Source: Pseudomonadota bacterium (GTDB lineage: Bacteria > Pseudomonadota > Alphaproteobacteria > Sphingomonadales > Sphingomonadaceae). From it: a stretch of DNA of 64,000 nt. Below, in pieces: positions 9,634 to 19,073 of the stretch. The translations under genes and the position numbers were made by a program. The notes under the pieces were generated by a model. It was given only the letters and a program-made list of their open reading frames with translations, was not told the origin of the DNA and made no database searches. The stretch spans positions 1 through 64,000 of the forward strand of contig JAKPAG010000098.1 of assembly GCA_029779535.1 (NCBI GenBank). The letters run 5' to 3'. Numbering within the stretch: position 1 is the first letter of the stretch; each line of letters starts with the position of its first letter.

Positions 9634-10155
9634 ATGACCAAGCCCCGCATGCGCACCCTGGCCCTGCTGCTGACCGGGGCGGCCGCGCTGGCCGCCTGCG
9701 CGCCCAAGGCGCCCAAGATCCTGCCGCCCGATCCGGGCAATGCCGTGTCCACTGACACCAGCGGCGGCGGCGGCGTGCAGGGGCCGGTGCCCGGCACCCA
9801 GGCCGATTTCGTGGCCCAGATGATGGGTCAGGACACGATCTATTTCGATACCGACAAGTACAACATCGACGCTGCCGACCAGGCCGCGCTGGCTGCGCAG
9901 GCGCAGTGGCTGGCCAAGTATCCCGGCAAGAAGGCGACGATCGAGGGGCACTGCGACGAACGCGGCACCCGCGAATACAACCTGGCGCTGGGCGAACGTC
10001 GCGCCAATGCGGCCAAGAACTACCTGGTCAGCCTGGGAATCGACGCCAGCCGTATTTCGACGATCAGCCAGGGCAAGGAACACCCGATCGCGCTTGGCTC
10101 GGACGAGGCAAGCTGGTCGAAGAACCGCCGGGCGGTGACGATCACGATCGATTGA
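9634..10155 (+). CDS. pal: Pal, peptidoglycan-associated lipoprotein
   Basis: 173 residues. Lipobox LAAC at residues ~18-21 marks the lipidated Cys; an OmpA-like peptidoglycan-binding domain follows, with the family motif GHCDERGTREYNLALGERRA (residues ~108-127). A good ribosome site (AAGGAGA) precedes ATG 9634. It anchors the outer membrane to peptidoglycan and binds TolB. No cpoB/ybgF gene follows, unlike many proteobacterial tol-pal operons. Confidence 0.96.
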   Translation: MTKPRMRTLALLLTGAAALAACAPKAPKILPPDPGNAVSTDTSGGGGVQGPVPGTQADFVAQMMGQDTIYFDTDKYNIDAADQAALAAQAQWLAKYPGKKATIEGHCDERGTREYNLALGERRANAAKNYLVSLGIDASRISTISQGKEHPIALGSDEASWSKNRRAVTITID

Positions 10156-10200
10156 TGGCGGGCCGGTGCGAGGGCAGTCCGCCCCCCATCGGCGCGGCGC

Positions 10201-10377
10201 TTATTGCAGCGACGGCAACAGGTCACCCAGCGCGGGCAGCGCAGGCATGACGGCAGAGGCGCCGACGTGCGGCTGGACCAGGCCCAGCGGTTCGCTGGCC
10301 ATCTGGCCGCCGGCCAGCGCGAACAGGGCCATGGCCAGCACGGAAAGGGTCGCGGAAAGCTTGAGCTGACGGCTCAT
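10201..10377 (-). CDS. Small secreted protein of unknown function
   Basis: 58 residues starting at ATG 10377, with ribosome site AAGGAAC just upstream. N-terminal signal peptide (residues ~6-24, SATLSVLAMALFALAGGQM), then a short Pro/Ala/Leu-rich tail. The first 22 residues of the longer frame from 10443 lack sense. Convergent with pal. No family recognised. Confidence 0.5.
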   Translation of the reverse strand: MSRQLKLSATLSVLAMALFALAGGQMASEPLGLVQPHVGASAVMPALPALGDLLPSLQ

Positions 10378-10430
10378 CGGTTCGGTTCCTTGCACTTGCT
10401 GGTTGGCATATGGGGGCGGCTTGATCCTAT

Positions 10431-10447
10431 TGCAATGCAACATTGCA
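10431..10447. promoter_or_regulatory. Inverted repeat in a divergent promoter region
   Basis: Perfect 7-bp arms TGCAATG / CATTGCA with a 3-base centre, lying between the leftward small secreted gene and the rightward J-domain gene in a locally AT-rich patch. Size and place fit an operator; the regulator is unknown. Confidence 0.35.
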
Positions 10448-10520
10448 TGTTGAAACCTAAATTTTGCTTCATGCGCGCTTCCGCTTGCGCCCGCATAGGG
10501 CTTCGGATTATCGCGGCGGG

Positions 10521-11054
10521 ATGAGGCGCTCTGGCCGTTCGAACGATTGGGGTTTCCCGCGCTGGCGCGGCTATGAAGGCGCGCGCGAAGCCGCGCGCAT
10601 CCGCCTGTGCGATCGCCACGGCTGCACCGAGCCGGGCAATTGCCCCGCGCCGAAAAGCCCGAACAGCCCGGACCGCTGGATGTTCTGCCAGCGCCACGCG
10701 GCGGAATACAACCAGGGCTGGGACTATTTCGCCGGACTTGACGCCGAAGAAGCGGCCGAGCGCGAGAAAAGCGAGCGGCAGAGCCACGAAGGCTATCAGG
10801 AAAGCGCGCATTACGGCTGGGCCATGTCGGGCGACGGCAGCCGCAGCCGCGACGAATTGCGCGCGCTGGAAGTGCTTGGGCTGGAATCCGACGCCGAATT
10901 CGAAGAGATTCGCAAGGCCTGGCGGACCAAGGCCAAGGAAGTCCACCCCGACGTTCGCCCCGGCGACGAGGCGGCGGCCAAGGCGTTCCAGGCCCTGCAA
11001 CTGGCTTATGAAGTGCTGCGCCAGGCAGAGGAACGGCGGGAGTGGAAGGGCTAG
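10521..11054 (+). CDS. J-domain protein with N-terminal Cys/His cluster
   Basis: 177 residues. The C-terminal third (~residues 113-177) is a J-domain with the HPD motif in KEVHPDVRPGD, which stimulates DnaK-type ATPases. The N-terminal part has a Cys/His cluster (C30, H33, C35, C41, C56, H59) that could bind zinc. No Gly/Phe region or DnaJ zinc-finger repeats, so it is not DnaJ itself but a specialised co-chaperone. ATG 10521 follows a weak site (CGGCGGG); the earlier ATG at 10464 adds an unlikely Arg-rich leader. Client unknown. Confidence 0.8.
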   Translation: MRRSGRSNDWGFPRWRGYEGAREAARIRLCDRHGCTEPGNCPAPKSPNSPDRWMFCQRHAAEYNQGWDYFAGLDAEEAAEREKSERQSHEGYQESAHYGWAMSGDGSRSRDELRALEVLGLESDAEFEEIRKAWRTKAKEVHPDVRPGDEAAAKAFQALQLAYEVLRQAEERREWKG

Positions 11055-11068
11055 GGTCAGGCCCCTAG
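11051..11068. repeat. REP-like inverted repeat holding two stop codons
   Basis: CTAGGG-TCAGGC-CCCTAG: 6-bp arms around a 6-base centre. The TAG stop of the J-domain gene (plus) and the TAG stop of hemH (minus) are both inside the arms. The core TAGGGTCAGG recurs at 40540-40549, 40582-40591 and (as complement) 51009-51018. It may also act as a two-way terminator. Confidence 0.6.
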
Positions 11069-12081
11069 GCCAGCCAACCCGACAGTTCGCGCCGCACCAG
11101 GTCTTCCAGCATGGCCATGCCCGCATCGGATGTGTTGAGGCAATCGAGCGCGGCAAAATGGGTCCCGCCCGCATCGGTGAACTGTTCGTGTCCGCGGATC
11201 GCCAGTTCCTCGCGCGTTTCAAGGCAATCGGCGGAAAAGCCCGGCGCGGCAATCGCCAGGCGGCGGGTGCCGCGCTGCGCTTCGGCGGTCAGCACCGCAT
11301 CGGTTGCCGGTTCCAGCCACTTGGCCCGGCCAAAGCGCGACTGGAAGCTGACCTCTACCCTGAGGGCAGGGAATTCGGCGGCCAGTGCCTCGGCCAGCAG
11401 GCGCGCCGTCTTGCGGCACTGGCAGTGATAGGGATCGCCCAGGTGCAGGGTGCGTTCGGGCATGCCGTGGAACGACAGCAGCAGCACTTCGGGCACGAAA
11501 TCGAGCGCGCGCAATTGCCGCGCCGTATCGGCGCGCAGCGCTTCGATATGGGCCGGATCGTCGTAATAGGGGGGCAGGGTGCGAAGCGCCGGCTGCCAGC
11601 GCATTGCGGCCAGCCGCGCGCCCAGCGCATCCAGCGCCGAAGCCGTGGTCGCGCCCGAATACTGCGGATAGAGCGGGGCAACCAGGATGCGTTCGCACCC
11701 GGCGTCCTTCATCGCCTGCACCTCGGCGCCCAGCGCCGGATTGCCATAGCGCATTGCCCAGCGCACCATCACGCTGTCACCAAGCCGGGCCTGCAGCGCT
11801 TCGGCCTGGCCCTTGGTGATCGCGGCGAGCGGCGATCCGTCCGGCCCCCAGACCTGGGCATAGGCATGGGCCGACTTGCGCGGCCGGGTATTCAGGATGA
11901 TCAGGTTGAGGATCGGCCACCACACCCCGCGCGGGATTTCCACCACGCGCCGGTCCCACAGGAATTCCTTGAGATAGCGCCGCACCGCCGCGGGAGTGGG
12001 CGCATCGGGCGTGCCCAGGTTGACCAGCAGCACGCCCACCCGGGGGCGGGCGACAGGCGGGTGATTGGCAGGCAGGGTCAT
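11065..12081 (-). CDS. hemH: Ferrochelatase
   Basis: Inserts ferrous iron into protoporphyrin IX, the last step of haem synthesis. 338 residues, the usual length. N-terminal VGVLLVNLGTPDAPTPAAVRRYL signature, the catalytic His in LLSFHGMPERTL (~residue 200), and the C-terminal FSADCLETREELAIRG with the conserved Glu. Start ATG 12081 gives the family N-terminus and a 4-base overlap with the stop of the upstream oxidoreductase gene, so the two are coupled. Confidence 0.96.
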   Translation of the reverse strand: MTLPANHPPVARPRVGVLLVNLGTPDAPTPAAVRRYLKEFLWDRRVVEIPRGVWWPILNLIILNTRPRKSAHAYAQVWGPDGSPLAAITKGQAEALQARLGDSVMVRWAMRYGNPALGAEVQAMKDAGCERILVAPLYPQYSGATTASALDALGARLAAMRWQPALRTLPPYYDDPAHIEALRADTARQLRALDFVPEVLLLSFHGMPERTLHLGDPYHCQCRKTARLLAEALAAEFPALRVEVSFQSRFGRAKWLEPATDAVLTAEAQRGTRRLAIAAPGFSADCLETREELAIRGHEQFTDAGGTHFAALDCLNTSDAGMAMLEDLVRRELSGWLA

Positions 12082-14345
12082 TGGGCCTCGCTGGTCAGCG
12101 GCAGGGCGTGCAGGCGCGCGCCGCCGGCGGAATGGAGCGCGTTGGCAATCGCGGGCGGGGCGGCAATCGTGCCCAGTTCGCCCGGATCGAACGGCGGTTC
12201 GGCGCTGTCGATAAAGTCGACCTCGATCTCGGGGCAATCTGTCAAAAGGGGCAGGCCCATCATGCCCAGCCGTCCGGTCAGCGGCAGGCCGTCGCCAAAG
12301 GCGCTGGTCGATCCGGTCGCCAGTCCCAGCCCGAACAGCAGCCCGCCCTCGATCTGCTGGCGGGCAATGTCGACGTTCACGATCCGGCCGATGTCGGCCA
12401 CGGCGGTCAGCTTGTCGACGCGGATGCCGCGTTCGTCATGGCGGGCGCTGGCGATCACCGCGATCCGCCCCTCGCGCCCGGCGACAGCCATGTGGTGGAT
12501 CGCCAGCCCCTGGCCGCTGCCGCCCGCGCCGCCGTTCCATTCCGCCAGGCTGGCGGCGCGTTGCAGGCACTGCGCCAGCTTGATGTCGCCGCCCAGCATG
12601 GCGATGCGGTAGGACAGTGGCTCGCGCCCGGCGCGCTCGGCCAATTCGTCGATGAAGGTTTCGATCAGGAAGCAGGCCAGCGCATGGCTGTTGCCGCGCA
12701 TCCGCCCGGTCGGCAGGCCAATCGCGGCGGGGACGTGTTCGACCACCAGGTTGGCAATGCCATAGGGCGGGACCATCCCGGCCATGGCGAGCGGATCGCC
12801 CTGGTCCTGCGCCGCCAAGGCATCCTGCGGCGGCTGGTTCGCAAACAGCCGCTGGCCGAATTCCCGCGCGGTGGCCGGCATGGCGACCCGCAGCTTGAGC
12901 GCGGTGAGCGAGCCGTCCGGCGCGGTGCGCGCGGCCAGCACGGCATGGAGCGGGGTGCGCGGCAGGCCCGCCACCTGCTCCTGCCAGCGCGACCAGGTAA
13001 GTTGCACCGGGCGTCCCAACTCGCGCGCGATCAGCGCCGCTTCGGCGAGGTGATCGCTTTCCAGCCGCCGGTCAAAGCTGCCCCCGGCGGGCATGGGGTA
13101 GAGCACGACGCGCTCCACCGCGATGCCCAGCGCGGCCGCCGCCTTGCGCCGGGCGGCCTGCGGGGCCTGGCTGGCGGCCCACAGTTCCAGCTTGCCGTCC
13201 TGGAACCGGGCGGTTGCGCTGGCGGTTTCCAGCGTGGCGTGGATCGCCGGAGCCACGGCATAATGGGCGACGTGTTCGAACTTGTCCGACAGCCACTTGT
13301 CCGGATCGCCGCGCTCGGCAATCCGGGTGGCCGTGCCGTAATGCAGCGCTTCGCGCAGCGCGGCATCGATCTTCGCGCTTTCCGCGCGGCCTTGCGCGGC
13401 AAAGCGCGGCGCGATCAGCGACAGGGCGCGTTCGGCGGCCCACCAGTCATTCGCCACGGCGGCCAGCCAGTTATCGCCGTTGACCAGCTTGACCAGTCCC
13501 TGGACGGCCTTGGCCTGGTGGGTGTCATAGCCGCCCAGCCGGCTATCGCCCACCGGGCCGTGGCGGATCGCGGCGTGGAGCATGTCGGGCAGGCGCACGT
13601 CGGCGGCAAAGGCATGGCTGCCATCGACCTTGGCCGGCAGGTCGAGCCGGGGATAGCGCAGCGGCGCGCCGGGCGGAAACTCCGCCGCGCGCTCTGCCAT
13701 CGGTTCCACCCGCACGGCGGCGGGGCGGGGCGGGGTATAGCCGGCCGCATCCTCGACCAGCTGGGCGAAGGACAGCTTCTTGCGGTCATGCACCACGAAG
13801 CCGGCCTGCGCGTCGCACTCTTCCCAGGCCACGTCCCAGCGATCGGCCGCAGCCATGGCCAGCATCGCGCGGGCGCTGGCGGCGGCGATCCGGGCCGGTT
13901 CCTCGTGCGCGGTGAGCGACGTGCCATCGGCGCTGGTGACGAAGGCTTCGCGTTCGGCAAAGCGGCGGGCGAGCAGGCTGCCTGGTTCGTCCGCCAGCCC
14001 CGGCAGCAGCGGCATCCACAGCTGCGCCCAGTGCGCCGCCAGCGGCGCATTGGCATAGGCCCCGCTGACCGGTGCGGGTTCCACCGCGACCTGGCGCCAG
14101 TCGGCCCCCAGCTCGTAAGCGACGATCTGCGGGATCAGGGTGGAAATGCCCTGGCCCATTTCCACTTCGGGCACGGCGACGCTGACCACGCCGTCCTTGC
14201 CGATCTTCAGCCAGGCATCGAACAGCACTTCATCGGGGCCAGCCGCCAGCGGCGGGGGGAAGCGGCGCGGGGTCAGCGCCCAGGCGACCAGCAGGCCGCC
14301 AGCCGCCCCGGTGCCAAGCACAAATCCGCGCCGCGAAATCCGCAT
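12078..14345 (-). CDS. Exported molybdopterin-binding hydroxylase subunit (IorB-like)
   Basis: 755 residues of the xanthine-dehydrogenase family, large subunit, closest in layout to isoquinoline 1-oxidoreductase beta subunits: EVEMGQGISTLIPQIVAYELG, GGSFDRRLESDHLAEAALIARE, RMRGNSHALACFLIETFIDELA, and a C-terminal PGELGTIAAPPAIANAL holding the expected active-site Glu. A twin-arginine signal (ISRRGFVLGTGAAGGLL) begins at ATG 14345, so it should be exported folded. Such enzymes usually need a small [2Fe-2S] subunit; none lies beside it. Sits between mrp and hemH in one leftward unit. Substrate unknown. Confidence 0.85.
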   Translation of the reverse strand: MRISRRGFVLGTGAAGGLLVAWALTPRRFPPPLAAGPDEVLFDAWLKIGKDGVVSVAVPEVEMGQGISTLIPQIVAYELGADWRQVAVEPAPVSGAYANAPLAAHWAQLWMPLLPGLADEPGSLLARRFAEREAFVTSADGTSLTAHEEPARIAAASARAMLAMAAADRWDVAWEECDAQAGFVVHDRKKLSFAQLVEDAAGYTPPRPAAVRVEPMAERAAEFPPGAPLRYPRLDLPAKVDGSHAFAADVRLPDMLHAAIRHGPVGDSRLGGYDTHQAKAVQGLVKLVNGDNWLAAVANDWWAAERALSLIAPRFAAQGRAESAKIDAALREALHYGTATRIAERGDPDKWLSDKFEHVAHYAVAPAIHATLETASATARFQDGKLELWAASQAPQAARRKAAAALGIAVERVVLYPMPAGGSFDRRLESDHLAEAALIARELGRPVQLTWSRWQEQVAGLPRTPLHAVLAARTAPDGSLTALKLRVAMPATAREFGQRLFANQPPQDALAAQDQGDPLAMAGMVPPYGIANLVVEHVPAAIGLPTGRMRGNSHALACFLIETFIDELAERAGREPLSYRIAMLGGDIKLAQCLQRAASLAEWNGGAGGSGQGLAIHHMAVAGREGRIAVIASARHDERGIRVDKLTAVADIGRIVNVDIARQQIEGGLLFGLGLATGSTSAFGDGLPLTGRLGMMGLPLLTDCPEIEVDFIDSAEPPFDPGELGTIAAPPAIANALHSAGGARLHALPLTSEAQ

Positions 14346-14355
14346 GGAGCAGGGC

Positions 14356-15327
<972 letters not shown>

Positions 15328-15464
15328 GGTCAGGCTCCTCGGGGTTGGTCAGCGCGCCCTAGCAGGGAAAAAGCGCAGGGGGGCACTGTTTTTGTGGGAA
15401 CACCATACCTATAGTGCCTGACATGAGAGGAATTCGCAGCCCCGGCCGGGGCAGCAGGCTGGGT

Positions 15465-16529
15465 ATGGACGCGGGCCGGAACCCGTGGCGCGGAGGCGGT
15501 GACGCCGGGTCTGCCGCGAGCGATCCCGCACCCGCGCCAGACAAGGAAGGCGCGGCCCAGCCGCACAATCCCTGGAAGTCACCCGAGGACGAGGCACAGG
15601 CGCGCCGTTCGGCCGGGATCGACGATATCTTTCGTGGTCGTGACCGGCGGCGGCGCATGGGCGGCGGGCCGGATGCGGCCGGACCGGGGCCGGGCCTGGC
15701 GCGGCTGGCCGCGCCGCTGGCCGCGGCGCTGGTGCTGGGCGCGCTGGCGGCCACATCGGTCCACGTGCTGGACGAAGGTGAACAGGGCCTCGTCACCACG
15801 GCGGGGCGCTATGCCCGCACGGTCGGTCCGGGGCTGACCGTGACCTTGCCCTGGCCGGTGCAGCAGGTCAGCGTGCACAAGACCGCCGAAATCGCGCAGA
15901 TGGGCTTTCCGGCCAAGGGCGGCGAAGCCACGCTGCTGACCCGCGACCAGTTCCTGGTCAACCTGGCCTGGCAACTGCGCTGGAAGGTGCGCGATCTGAA
16001 GGCGTTCAGCTACGGCGCGGCCGATCCGGAGCAGACCCTGCGGCGGCTGGGCGAAGCGCAGATGCGCGCCGCCGTTGCCGAAGTGCCGTTCGACGCGCTG
16101 TGGGATGGGACCCAGCAGGGCGCCTTGCAGGACCGGGTGCGCCGGCGGCTTCAGGCGGTGCTCGATGCCTATGGCCTGGGCGTGGCGGTCGAAGGCGTGG
16201 AAGTGGTCCGCGCCGATCCGCCCGCGCGGCTGGCCGATGCTTTCCGCCGCGTGGCCGAAGTGCGCGAGGAAGCGCGCAAGGACCAGGATACCGCGCGCAA
16301 GTTCGCCGAACAGACCCTGACCAAGGCCGAGGTCGAGACCGCCGAATTCGACAAGGCTTATGGCGAATACAAGGCGGCCCCCGGCGTGACCCGGCAGCGG
16401 ATGTATTACGAGACGATGGAAAAGGTGCTGGGCAACAACCAGAAGGTGGTGGTCGGATCGGGCGTCAGCGCCACGGTCCCGCTGCCTGCGGCGCGCGCCG
16501 TTGCCGCTGAACCGGCGGTGAAGAAGTGA
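15465..16529 (+). CDS. hflK: HflK, SPFH-domain protease modulator
   Basis: With HflC it forms the large membrane complex that encloses FtsH. A Gly/Pro/Arg-rich N-terminus with NPWRGGG and NPWKSPEDE, one membrane helix (LAAPLAAALVLGALAATSV), then the SPFH domain (EGEQGLVTTAGRYARTV...) and a long helical region (REEARKDQDTARKFAEQTLTKAE). The start is uncertain: 15465 is preferred because a TATAGT box at 15410 puts transcription near 15421, but ATG 15423 would add 14 residues. Overlaps hflC by GTGA. Confidence 0.9.
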   Translation: MDAGRNPWRGGGDAGSAASDPAPAPDKEGAAQPHNPWKSPEDEAQARRSAGIDDIFRGRDRRRRMGGGPDAAGPGPGLARLAAPLAAALVLGALAATSVHVLDEGEQGLVTTAGRYARTVGPGLTVTLPWPVQQVSVHKTAEIAQMGFPAKGGEATLLTRDQFLVNLAWQLRWKVRDLKAFSYGAADPEQTLRRLGEAQMRAAVAEVPFDALWDGTQQGALQDRVRRRLQAVLDAYGLGVAVEGVEVVRADPPARLADAFRRVAEVREEARKDQDTARKFAEQTLTKAEVETAEFDKAYGEYKAAPGVTRQRMYYETMEKVLGNNQKVVVGSGVSATVPLPAARAVAAEPAVKK

Positions 16530-17368
16530 CCGTGGCCGCCCGTCTTGCCGCCTGGCGGATGCCGCTGTTCGCGGCCGCGCTGGTCGGCGCGCTGGGCCTG
16601 GCCAGCGTGGTCATGGTTCCCGAAACCCGCCAGGCGGTGGTGCTGCGCATGGGCCAGCCCGACCGCGTGATCAACGCCTTCCGCCCCGGCGGGCAGAGCG
16701 GGGCGGGACTGGAATGGCGCATCCCCTTCGTCGAACGGATCGTCTGGGTGGACCGCAACCTGCAGCGTTTCACCAGCGCGGCCGAACAGGTTCGCAGCAA
16801 TGACGAACAGGTCCTCAACCTCGATATCGACACCACTTACCGGGTGTTCGCCCCGGTCAGGCTGGTCAGCACGGTGGGCGGCCAGGACAAGCTGGTCGAT
16901 CAGCTGAAAGCGATCCTGCCCGCCTTGCTGCGCGAGGAACTGGGCGCGCACAGCGCCAATACGCTGCTGGCCCCCGGCGCTGGCGGGGCAACGGCGCGGT
17001 TGCGCGCGGCGCTTGATGCCAAGGCGCGGGCTTACGGCGCGCAGGTGATCGATCTGCGCATCGCCGCCGCGACGCTGCCCGAACCGGGCCTGCAGGCCGC
17101 CCTGGCGCGGATGCAGCTCGACCGCGAACAGCGCGCCTCGCTCGAACAGTCGCGCGGCTCGGCCGAGACCCAGGCGATCATCGCCGACGCCAAGGTCCGC
17201 GCCGCCCAGATCTATGCGCAAAGCTATGGCCAGGACCCGGCGTTCTACGATTTCTGGCGCGCGATGAAGAGTTATGAGGCGGTCTTTGCCAACCCTGCGA
17301 ACAAGGATGGCACCACGATCGTGCTGTCTCCGGACAGCGAATATCTTCGCCAGTTCAGGGGGAAATAG
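16526..17368 (+). CDS. hflC: HflC, SPFH-domain protease modulator
   Basis: 280 residues from a GTG start coupled to the hflK stop. One N-terminal membrane helix (residues ~10-33), SPFH domain (PETRQAVVLRMGQPDRV...), and the conserved C-terminal half with SYGQDPAFYDFWRAMKSYE and VLSPDSEYLRQF, which is typical of HflC. Partner of HflK around FtsH. Confidence 0.95.
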   Translation: MTVAARLAAWRMPLFAAALVGALGLASVVMVPETRQAVVLRMGQPDRVINAFRPGGQSGAGLEWRIPFVERIVWVDRNLQRFTSAAEQVRSNDEQVLNLDIDTTYRVFAPVRLVSTVGGQDKLVDQLKAILPALLREELGAHSANTLLAPGAGGATARLRAALDAKARAYGAQVIDLRIAAATLPEPGLQAALARMQLDREQRASLEQSRGSAETQAIIADAKVRAAQIYAQSYGQDPAFYDFWRAMKSYEAVFANPANKDGTTIVLSPDSEYLRQFRGK

Positions 17369-17455
17369 GCCATTCAATTTCCGTTCAGGCGCGGCGGCGT
17401 GAATCCGCATGCAGGGGCTGGCGCAGGAACGAACAAGCAAGAGGAAACACGACAC

Positions 17456-18979
17456 GTGCGATACGCCTATGGAGTGACCAGTGCGCTGCTGCTGGGCGGG
17501 GCCGTTGCCTCGCTGGCGACCGGCCTTCCCGCCGGGGCGCAAGTGGCGCAGAACGATGCCCAGCAGATGCAGAACGTGGTCCCGCGCGCCGGGGCCCCGG
17601 CCAGCTTCGCCGACCTGACCCAGCAGTTGCAGCCGGCGGTGGTCAACATTTCCACCCGGCAGAAGGTCAAGGTGGCCAATGCCAACCCGTTTGCCGGGAC
17701 CCCGTTCGAGGACCTGTTCGGCGGGGGTGGCGGATCGGCCACGCGAGAGGCGCAGTCGCTTGGTTCGGGCTTCGTGATTTCGGCCGATGGCTATGTGGTG
17801 ACCAACAACCACGTGATCACCGCCGATGGTCAGGGCCAGGTCGAATCGATCACCGTGACCATGCCCGACGGCAGCGAATATCCCGCCAAGCTGATCGGCC
17901 GCGATGCCCCGTCGGACCTGGCGGTGCTGAAGATCAGTGCGGGCAAGCCGCTGCCCTTCGTCAAGTTCGGCGACAGCCGTTCGGCCCGCGTCGGCGACTG
18001 GGTGATCGCCATCGGCAACCCGTTCGGCCTGGGCGGCACGGTCACTTCGGGGATCGTTTCGGCGATTTCGCGCAGCACCGGCTCGGGCAGCGCCTATGAT
18101 CGCTACATCCAGACCGATGCCTCGATCAACCGGGGCAACTCGGGCGGCCCGATGTTCGACATGAAAGGCCAGGTGATCGGCATCAACAACGCGATCTTCT
18201 CGCCCACGGGCGGGTCGGTCGGGATCGGCTTTGCCATCCCGGCGGAAACCGCCGCGCCGATTGTCGACAAGCTGATCAAGGGCCAGTCGATCGATCGCGG
18301 CTACCTTGGCGTGCAGATCCAGCCGGTGACCGAGGACGTCGCGGATTCGCTCGGCCTGGCGCACAACCGCGGCGAACTGGTCCAGACCGTGCAGCCCGGT
18401 CAGGCCGCTGCCAACGCCGGGATCCAGCCGGGTGACATCGTGGTCAAGGTCGACGGCAAGGCCGTTTCGCCCGACCAGACGCTGTCCTACATCGTCGCCA
18501 ACACGGCGCCGGGCAAGCGCATCCCGATCGAACTGATCCGCAACGGCAAGGCGATGACCGTGACGGCCACGGTCGGCAAGCGGCCCAGCGACGACGAGCT
18601 GGCACAGCAGAGCTTCAACCCCGCCGCGCCGGATGACGATCAGTACAATCGCAACCCGCAGCGCCAGGGCGAAGGGCTGGCCGAAAAGACGCTGGGCCTG
18701 TCGGTCCTGCCGCTCAACCCGCAGATCGCGCGCCAGATCGGGATGCCCGATGGCACGCGCGGGCTGGTGATTACCGTGGTCGATGGCTCGTCCGATGCCG
18801 GGACCAAGGGCCTCCAGCGCGGCGACCTGGTTCTGAGCGCGAATTACCGCCCGGTCACCACTGTCAGCGAGCTGGAAGCGGTGATCCGCCAGGCCAAGGC
18901 GGACGGCCGCAACGCGGTGCTGCTGCAAGTCCAGCGGCGCGGCCAGCCGGCGGCCTACCTGCCGATCCGCCTGCGCTGA
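17456..18979 (+). CDS. Do-like periplasmic serine protease (DegP/HtrA family)
   Basis: 507 residues from GTG 17456, which follows the ribosome site AGAGGAAA and gives a signal peptide ending PAGAQ; an upstream GTG at 17399 would add 19 residues without a site. Trypsin-like domain with the triad His (VTNNHVIT), Asp (APSDLAVLKI) and Ser (NRGNSGGPMFD). Two PDZ domains follow (ending near QPAAYLPIRLR). Quality control of envelope proteins. It sits 87 bases after hflC, probably with its own promoter. Confidence 0.95.
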   Translation: MRYAYGVTSALLLGGAVASLATGLPAGAQVAQNDAQQMQNVVPRAGAPASFADLTQQLQPAVVNISTRQKVKVANANPFAGTPFEDLFGGGGGSATREAQSLGSGFVISADGYVVTNNHVITADGQGQVESITVTMPDGSEYPAKLIGRDAPSDLAVLKISAGKPLPFVKFGDSRSARVGDWVIAIGNPFGLGGTVTSGIVSAISRSTGSGSAYDRYIQTDASINRGNSGGPMFDMKGQVIGINNAIFSPTGGSVGIGFAIPAETAAPIVDKLIKGQSIDRGYLGVQIQPVTEDVADSLGLAHNRGELVQTVQPGQAAANAGIQPGDIVVKVDGKAVSPDQTLSYIVANTAPGKRIPIELIRNGKAMTVTATVGKRPSDDELAQQSFNPAAPDDDQYNRNPQRQGEGLAEKTLGLSVLPLNPQIARQIGMPDGTRGLVITVVDGSSDAGTKGLQRGDLVLSANYRPVTTVSELEAVIRQAKADGRNAVLLQVQRRGQPAAYLPIRLR

Positions 18980-19006
18980 CAAAGCCGGGCCCTGGCCCAA
19001 CGAAGC

Positions 19007-19040
19007 GGGGCTCCGTTCCGGGTGGAACGGAGCCCCGTTT
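19007..19040. terminator. Convergent hairpin terminator
   Basis: A perfect 13-bp stem (GGGGCTCCGTTCC / GGAACGGAGCCCC) with a 4-base loop, followed by GTTT. It lies between the convergent protease and PBP1A genes and can serve both. Confidence 0.85.
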
Positions 19041-19073
19041 GCGTTGCGGCCCGGACTGGCGGTGCGCCGCCTA

